From assembly GCA_041392065.1 (NCBI GenBank), contig JAWKMU010000001.1, positions 62,001-126,000 on the forward strand: DNA of 64,000 nucleotides, read 5' to 3'. The position numbers and the translations under genes were made by a program. Shown here in pieces: positions 59,889-64,000 of this stretch. The stretch comes from CAJQLB01 sp041392065. GTDB taxonomy: Bacteria; Bacteroidota; Bacteroidia; Flavobacteriales; Flavobacteriaceae. Position 1 is the stretch's first letter; each line of letters opens with the position of its first letter. Under the pieces are notes generated by a model that made no database searches, was not told the origin of the DNA, and saw nothing but the letters and a program-made list of their open reading frames with translations.

Positions 59889-61799
59889 ATGAATTTAAAA
59901 AAATGGGTGAGCTGTATTTTTTTGTTCACAATTTTCAAACTATTTTCTCAAGATATTTCTCTATCTACTCTTTTAATTGATAAGTCTTTAACAGAGAATG
60001 CAAATGCTGTAGTTAGGAATCATGAAACTGTAATTGAATTTGATGATTATGATCATATGACTACAAGAACAAGGCGAGTTATTTCTATTTTAAACGAAAA
60101 TGGTCTTACGCATTTAGATGCTTATGTATTTTATGATTCTGGGATTAAGGTAAAATCAATTTCTGCTAAAGTTTATAATAAAATGGGTTCTGAAATTAAA
60201 AAATTCAGAAAAAGTGATTTTGAAGATTATAGTAATACTGGAAGCGATTTATTTTCTGATAATAGAGTATTGGCATTGGATTATACACCAACTGAGTATC
60301 CATTTACATTTGAGTTTGAGTACGAAACTCAAACTAATTCAACGGCATGGATTTATCCTTGGTATCCTATAGAAGGATATTTTTGTAGCACTGCTCAATC
60401 TTCATATAAAATAATAAATAGTAAAAATATTGATTTAAAAGTTAGTGAATTTAATTTTCACGACATGCAAATTGAAAATTTGAGTGAAGGAAATAATATT
60501 TACTATAAAGCAAAAAAACTTCCTGCTTTTAAAAGAGAATATATGATGCCAGCTTTTGGTAAAATTGCTCCGATTGTTAGAGTGGCTCCTAAAAAATTCA
60601 AATTAGTAAATGTTGATGGATATGCTGATAGTTGGAAAAATTTTGGTAAATGGTATCATGACGATTTAATTATTGGTAGAAATGATATAGATGAACAAAC
60701 AAAAAGTGAAATAGCCTCATTGGTAAAACATGTAGATAACCCAATAGATAAAGCAAAAATCATCTATAAATATGTGCAAGATAAAACGAGATATATTAGT
60801 GTGCAATTAGGGATAGGTGGTTGGCAACCTATGCTTGCATCACAAGTTGATGAAGTTAGCTATGGCGATTGTAAAGCATTAACAAATTATACCAAAGCCT
60901 TAATGGAAAGCCAAGGTATTGAAGCTTATTACACAGTTGTAAATGGAGATAGTAGCATTGAGGATATTGAAAAAGATTTTATAGGAATTCAAGGTAATCA
61001 CGTTATTTTAAATCTTCCTAACGATGGTGATCCAATTTGGTTAGAGTGCACAAGCCAAAAAGTACCTTTTGGGCATATTGCAAATTTTACTGATGATAGA
61101 GATGTACTTGTTATTACACCCGAAGGAGGACGAATAGAACATACCAAAGTATACACCAATAAAGAGAGCTATTTAAAAACTACTGCCGAAGTCAATTTTA
61201 CTGAAGAAGGAGGTATAAGTGGTTCTATTGAATCAAAATCTGGTGGTATTCAATACGATAATAGATTAAAGTATATTGTAGATAGCGATCAAAAAGATAG
61301 AGACAGACATTATAAAGAATACTGGGATTACATTAATGGTCTTTCGGTAGAAGCCATAGAAATAAAAAACGATCGCGATAACATTGAAATACAAGAATTT
61401 GTAAAAATTTCAGCACAACGATATGCTTCTAATGCTGGAGATAAACTTTTGATAAAGCCAAACATGTTTAATCGGTTTACAAATATTCCACCAAGATATT
61501 CAGACCGTAAATTACCTTTTGTAATTGAGAGAGGTTTTTATGACGAAGACGAATATATTATAAACCTACCTGAAGGTTATAAACTTGAAACAGGAATGCA
61601 ACCAGAAGAAATTAAATCTCAATTTGGCATTTATAAAGCATCAATAGAAGTTTTAAGTGATACACAAGTAAGGTACAAACGCAGTTTAGAAATCAATAAA
61701 GGCAGCTTTAAAAAAGACGCTTATAACGACTATAGAAGTTTTATGAGAAATATCGCCAAAGCCGATAAAACATCAATAGTTCTAAATAAATCTCTTTAA
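59889..61799 (+). CDS. DUF3857 domain transglutaminase-like protein (active-site residues kept)
   Basis: 636 residues with a signal peptide ending near FKLFSQDI. DUF3857 beta domain about 30-230; transglutaminase-like core about 280-420 with Cys328 (SYGDCKALTNYTKAL), His371 (QGNHVILNLP) and Glu386 (WLECTSQ) in the third position, as common in this family. A C-terminal beta domain (about 430-636) follows. Role unknown; such proteins are widespread in Bacteroidota envelopes. Followed after 21 nt by a paralogue. Confidence 0.85.
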   Translation: MNLKKWVSCIFLFTIFKLFSQDISLSTLLIDKSLTENANAVVRNHETVIEFDDYDHMTTRTRRVISILNENGLTHLDAYVFYDSGIKVKSISAKVYNKMGSEIKKFRKSDFEDYSNTGSDLFSDNRVLALDYTPTEYPFTFEFEYETQTNSTAWIYPWYPIEGYFCSTAQSSYKIINSKNIDLKVSEFNFHDMQIENLSEGNNIYYKAKKLPAFKREYMMPAFGKIAPIVRVAPKKFKLVNVDGYADSWKNFGKWYHDDLIIGRNDIDEQTKSEIASLVKHVDNPIDKAKIIYKYVQDKTRYISVQLGIGGWQPMLASQVDEVSYGDCKALTNYTKALMESQGIEAYYTVVNGDSSIEDIEKDFIGIQGNHVILNLPNDGDPIWLECTSQKVPFGHIANFTDDRDVLVITPEGGRIEHTKVYTNKESYLKTTAEVNFTEEGGISGSIESKSGGIQYDNRLKYIVDSDQKDRDRHYKEYWDYINGLSVEAIEIKNDRDNIEIQEFVKISAQRYASNAGDKLLIKPNMFNRFTNIPPRYSDRKLPFVIERGFYDEDEYIINLPEGYKLETGMQPEEIKSQFGIYKASIEVLSDTQVRYKRSLEINKGSFKKDAYNDYRSFMRNIAKADKTSIVLNKSL

Positions 61800-61820
61800 A
61801 GAACAACAAATCATTAAAAT

Positions 61821-63212
61821 ATGAAAAACCTATTCCTAACCATCCTGTCAATTGCCTTTTTTACAATTGTTAATGCTCAAGACTATAAATTTGGGAAAGT
61901 TTCCAAAGAAGAAATTGAAAATAATGTCTATGAAAAAGACACTTCAGCTAGTGCAGTAATATTATATAAATACAGAGACACCTTTTTTGAGTATGATCCT
62001 TCCGATGGTTGGATTATTGTAACCGAAATTCATGAACGTGTTAAAATATTAAATAAAGATGGTTTAGATTATGCGACAAAAAAAGTATCGCTTTACAGAT
62101 CAAATTCATCAAAAGAGAGAATGTCATCAGTTAAAGGTTTAACCTATAACATAGAAAATGGTAAAGTAACAACTGAGAAACTTAGAAAAGATGGCATGTT
62201 TAGTGAAGAAACAAGTGATAACTGGACAGAAGAGTCGTTTACAATGCCTGATGTAAAAGTTGGTTCGGTTGTAGAATGGGAATATAAAATAACTTCTCCA
62301 TTCTGGAAAATAGACGACCTAATAATACAAGAGGATATACCAACAAAGCACTATTTGGCAAAAATTGAGTTACTGTCCTATTTTAATTTTCAGCGAATTG
62401 CTAAAGGAGGTTTTAGCGTAACACCAAAAGAATATAAAGAGCCGAGAAACTTGTCAGTTAGTTATGAGCAATCAACTAGTGGCGGAAGAACTCAAGAAAC
62501 AAAAACCAGTACTTTAAAAACAACAGAGTTAGTAACAGAATATGAGCTAAGAGATATTCCAGCTTTAAAAGCAGAACCTTATGTAGACAACATTAATAAC
62601 TACAGATACTTAATTACTTATGAACTAAGTTCAACGCAATTTCCAAATTCAGGTTTTAAACAATATTCAACCACATGGGAAAAAGTTGTTGAAACTATCA
62701 GTAAATCAGACGATTTTGGCAAGCAACTTACAGGAACACGTTTTTTAAGAGATGATGCAGAGCAGATTAAAACAAGTAGTTCAGGCGAAACAGAAATCAT
62801 GCTAAATGCTTTTAATCACATTAAAAATAAAATGACTTGGAATGAAAGATTTGGAAAGTACACAAGAGATGGAATACAAAAAGCTTATAAAGAGAACACA
62901 GGAAATGTATCTGAAATAAATTTAATGCTTGTAGCTCTTTTAAGAGAATGTGGTATTAAAGCAAATCCAGTTCTAACAAGTTCACGACAACATGGAATTC
63001 CAATTTTTCCAACATTAGAAGGTTTTAACTATGTAATTGCTTGTGTAGAAATTGGTGGAAAAGATATTTTGTTGGATGCAACAGACAAATTAAGTTATCC
63101 AAATGTATTGCCTCAAAGGGTTTTAAACTGGGAAGGAACATTAGTACTTGATGATGGTAGATTCAGAAAAATAAACTTATACCCAGAAAAACAAGTCAGT
63201 ATAATACTATAA
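61821..63212 (+). CDS. DUF3857 protein, 5' part of a frameshifted gene; transglutaminase core degenerate
   Basis: 463 residues with a signal peptide (MKNLFLTILSIAFFTIVNAQ), DUF3857 domain and transglutaminase fold. At the Cys position it reads GNVSEINLML (residues 361-370) instead of GDCK, and the His motif reads FNYVIA with Tyr404; only the DAT motif (LLDATDKL) is left. So this paralogue cannot use the usual Cys-His chemistry. The frame ends in TAA at 63210-63212 without the C-terminal beta domain, which continues in the next frame from 63212. A missing base just before 63210 is likely, natural or from sequencing. Confidence 0.75.
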   Translation: MKNLFLTILSIAFFTIVNAQDYKFGKVSKEEIENNVYEKDTSASAVILYKYRDTFFEYDPSDGWIIVTEIHERVKILNKDGLDYATKKVSLYRSNSSKERMSSVKGLTYNIENGKVTTEKLRKDGMFSEETSDNWTEESFTMPDVKVGSVVEWEYKITSPFWKIDDLIIQEDIPTKHYLAKIELLSYFNFQRIAKGGFSVTPKEYKEPRNLSVSYEQSTSGGRTQETKTSTLKTTELVTEYELRDIPALKAEPYVDNINNYRYLITYELSSTQFPNSGFKQYSTTWEKVVETISKSDDFGKQLTGTRFLRDDAEQIKTSSSGETEIMLNAFNHIKNKMTWNERFGKYTRDGIQKAYKENTGNVSEINLMLVALLRECGIKANPVLTSSRQHGIPIFPTLEGFNYVIACVEIGGKDILLDATDKLSYPNVLPQRVLNWEGTLVLDDGRFRKINLYPEKQVSIIL

Positions 63213-63820
63213 TGAGTGTTACCATAAATGATGATGGTAGTTTAAACGGCAAACAAACATCAAGTTATACAGATTTAGCAGCAATGGCTTATAGAAACAA
63301 AGCTAAAGACTACTCAAAAGACGAATATATAGATGCAATTATTAATGATTATGCTTTTGATGATTTAACAGATTTTGAATCTGAAAATGCAAAAGATTTG
63401 AGTAAACCAGTATTGGAAAGTTATAGTTTTGAGTTTGAAGATGGTGTAGATATGGTTGGAAATGAAATTTATTTTTCACCTCTATTCTTTTACAAACTAG
63501 CTGAAAATCCTTTTAAACTAGAAGAAAGATCTTATCCAGTTAATTATAGCTACCCTTCAAGTAGAAAAAAAATCATAAATATTAAAATTCCTGAAGGTTA
63601 TCAGGTAACATCCACACCTCAACCAGTTAGAATGTCCTTACCTGACCAAATGGGATCCTTTATGTTTAACATTAGTGTGGTTGAAGGTGGTTTAAATGTT
63701 ATGAGTACCTTTGATATTAATACAGCTATAATACCAGCTTTTAATTATGCCGAACTCAAAGAATTTTACAATCAAAGAGTACTAAAAGAAACAGAGAAAG
63801 TAGTGCTAACCAAAATGTGA
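63212..63820 (+). CDS. DUF3857 protein, 3' part of the frameshifted gene
   Basis: 202 residues in the -1 register from the preceding frame, starting at an ATG that overlaps its stop (TAATG). It has no signal peptide and corresponds to the C-terminal beta domain present in one piece in the upstream paralogue (SYPVNYSYPSSRKKIINIKI; ITIPEGY-like IKIPEGYQVTSTPQP). Best read as the rest of the 61821 gene, total about 665 residues. Separate translation by reinitiation is possible but would leave both parts incomplete. Confidence 0.7.
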   Translation: MSVTINDDGSLNGKQTSSYTDLAAMAYRNKAKDYSKDEYIDAIINDYAFDDLTDFESENAKDLSKPVLESYSFEFEDGVDMVGNEIYFSPLFFYKLAENPFKLEERSYPVNYSYPSSRKKIINIKIPEGYQVTSTPQPVRMSLPDQMGSFMFNISVVEGGLNVMSTFDINTAIIPAFNYAELKEFYNQRVLKETEKVVLTKM

Positions 63821-63822
63821 TT

Positions 63823-64000
63823 ATGAATATCAAAAACGCTCAAAAAGAAGTAGACAATTGGATAAAAACTCATGGAGTGCGTTATTTTAATGAACTTACC
63901 AATATGGCACAACTTACAGAAGAAGTTGGAGAGGTTGCTAGAATTATTGCACGTCGTTATGGAGAGCAGAGCGAAAAAGAAAGTGACAAAACCAAAGATC
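63823..64000 (+). CDS. MazG-like nucleotide pyrophosphohydrolase (3' truncated by window edge)
   Basis: 59 residues visible from the ATG at 63823: MNIKNAQKEVDNWIKTHGVR, then MAQLTEEVGEVARIIARRYG. The E-E-V-G-E-x-A helix is the metal-binding signature of MazG-type/all-alpha NTP pyrophosphohydrolases. It starts 2 nt after the preceding stop codon. The rest lies beyond the window. Confidence 0.82.
   Translation, partial: MNIKNAQKEVDNWIKTHGVRYFNELTNMAQLTEEVGEVARIIARRYGEQSEKESDKTKD

Noticed and set aside
1..64000. CRISPR array, prophage or complete insertion sequence
   Set aside because: No regularly spaced direct repeats, integrase, transposase or phage structural genes were seen in either strand.

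Overview
The window is AT-rich DNA from a member of the Bacteroidota, almost certainly a (marine-type) Flavobacteriaceae. Supporting signs are a T9SS C-terminal sorting domain, the gliding gene gldA, GLPGLI proteins, DUF3857 proteins, a LytTR regulator paired with a TPR/HisKA_2 kinase, a DAHP synthase-chorismate mutase fusion, class II KARI, and TTTG/TAnnTTTG-type promoters. No tRNA, rRNA, CRISPR array, prophage or complete insertion sequence was found.

Layout. 1-8.1 kb: the end of a nitrilase gene, a degenerate RsuA/RluB-type pseudouridine synthase, a T9SS-secreted protein, a LytTR/histidine kinase pair and a penicillin-acylase-like lipoprotein. 8.1-17.8 kb: membrane pyrophosphatase, S9 peptidase, a small lipoprotein, deoxynucleoside kinase with a secreted partner, and an OmpR-type two-component system. 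17.9-24.2 kb: two tandem GLPGLI proteins with a large outer-membrane beta-barrel protein, then an M28 peptidase. 24.2-26.1 kb: a RibD-C domain reductase and metK. 26.4-34 kb: the isoleucine/valine operon ilvD-ilvB-ilvN-ilvC-ilvA. 34-35.2 kb: a hydrolase gene with a folded cassette-like repeat at its 3' end. 35.3-39.9 kb: leuACDB on the opposite strand. 40-41.6 kb: a conserved protein of unknown function. 41.6-49.5 kb: a SAM-I riboswitch heading a methionine operon (metB-like, homoserine dehydrogenase, split metH, metF). 49.5-53 kb: envelope proteins, a probably broken small gene and gldA. 53.2-57.3 kb: an aromatic amino acid operon (pheA, aminotransferase, tyrA, DAHP synthase/chorismate mutase). 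57.3-64 kb: rsgA-dtd-membrane hydrolase, two DUF3857 genes (the second frameshifted) and the start of a MazG-like gene.

Regulation. The three amino acid units are each controlled in the RNA leader. The ilv operon has a 20-residue leader peptide with 8 Ile, 2 Val and 1 Leu, overlapping an antiterminator strand and followed by a terminator. The aromatic operon has a 26-residue leader peptide rich in Tyr, Phe and Trp, followed by an 11-bp terminator hairpin. The methionine operon has a SAM-I riboswitch, followed by a 163-nt long-range palindrome whose 26-bp closing stem is kept intact by G-U wobbles. Both leader peptides start only a few bases after a likely promoter.

Most unusual feature. Methionine synthase (45397-48477) carries about 137 extra residues in the linker just before its cobalamin-binding domain. 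The extra piece is a complete DUF559/Vsr-like endonuclease domain whose DNA ends look like the short palindromic repeats scattered elsewhere in the window. This looks like a nuclease-bearing palindromic element that inserted in frame into an essential-pathway enzyme without breaking it. Several families of palindromic intergenic repeats cluster between 28.4 and 53.1 kb, many sitting directly before start codons of amino acid biosynthesis genes.
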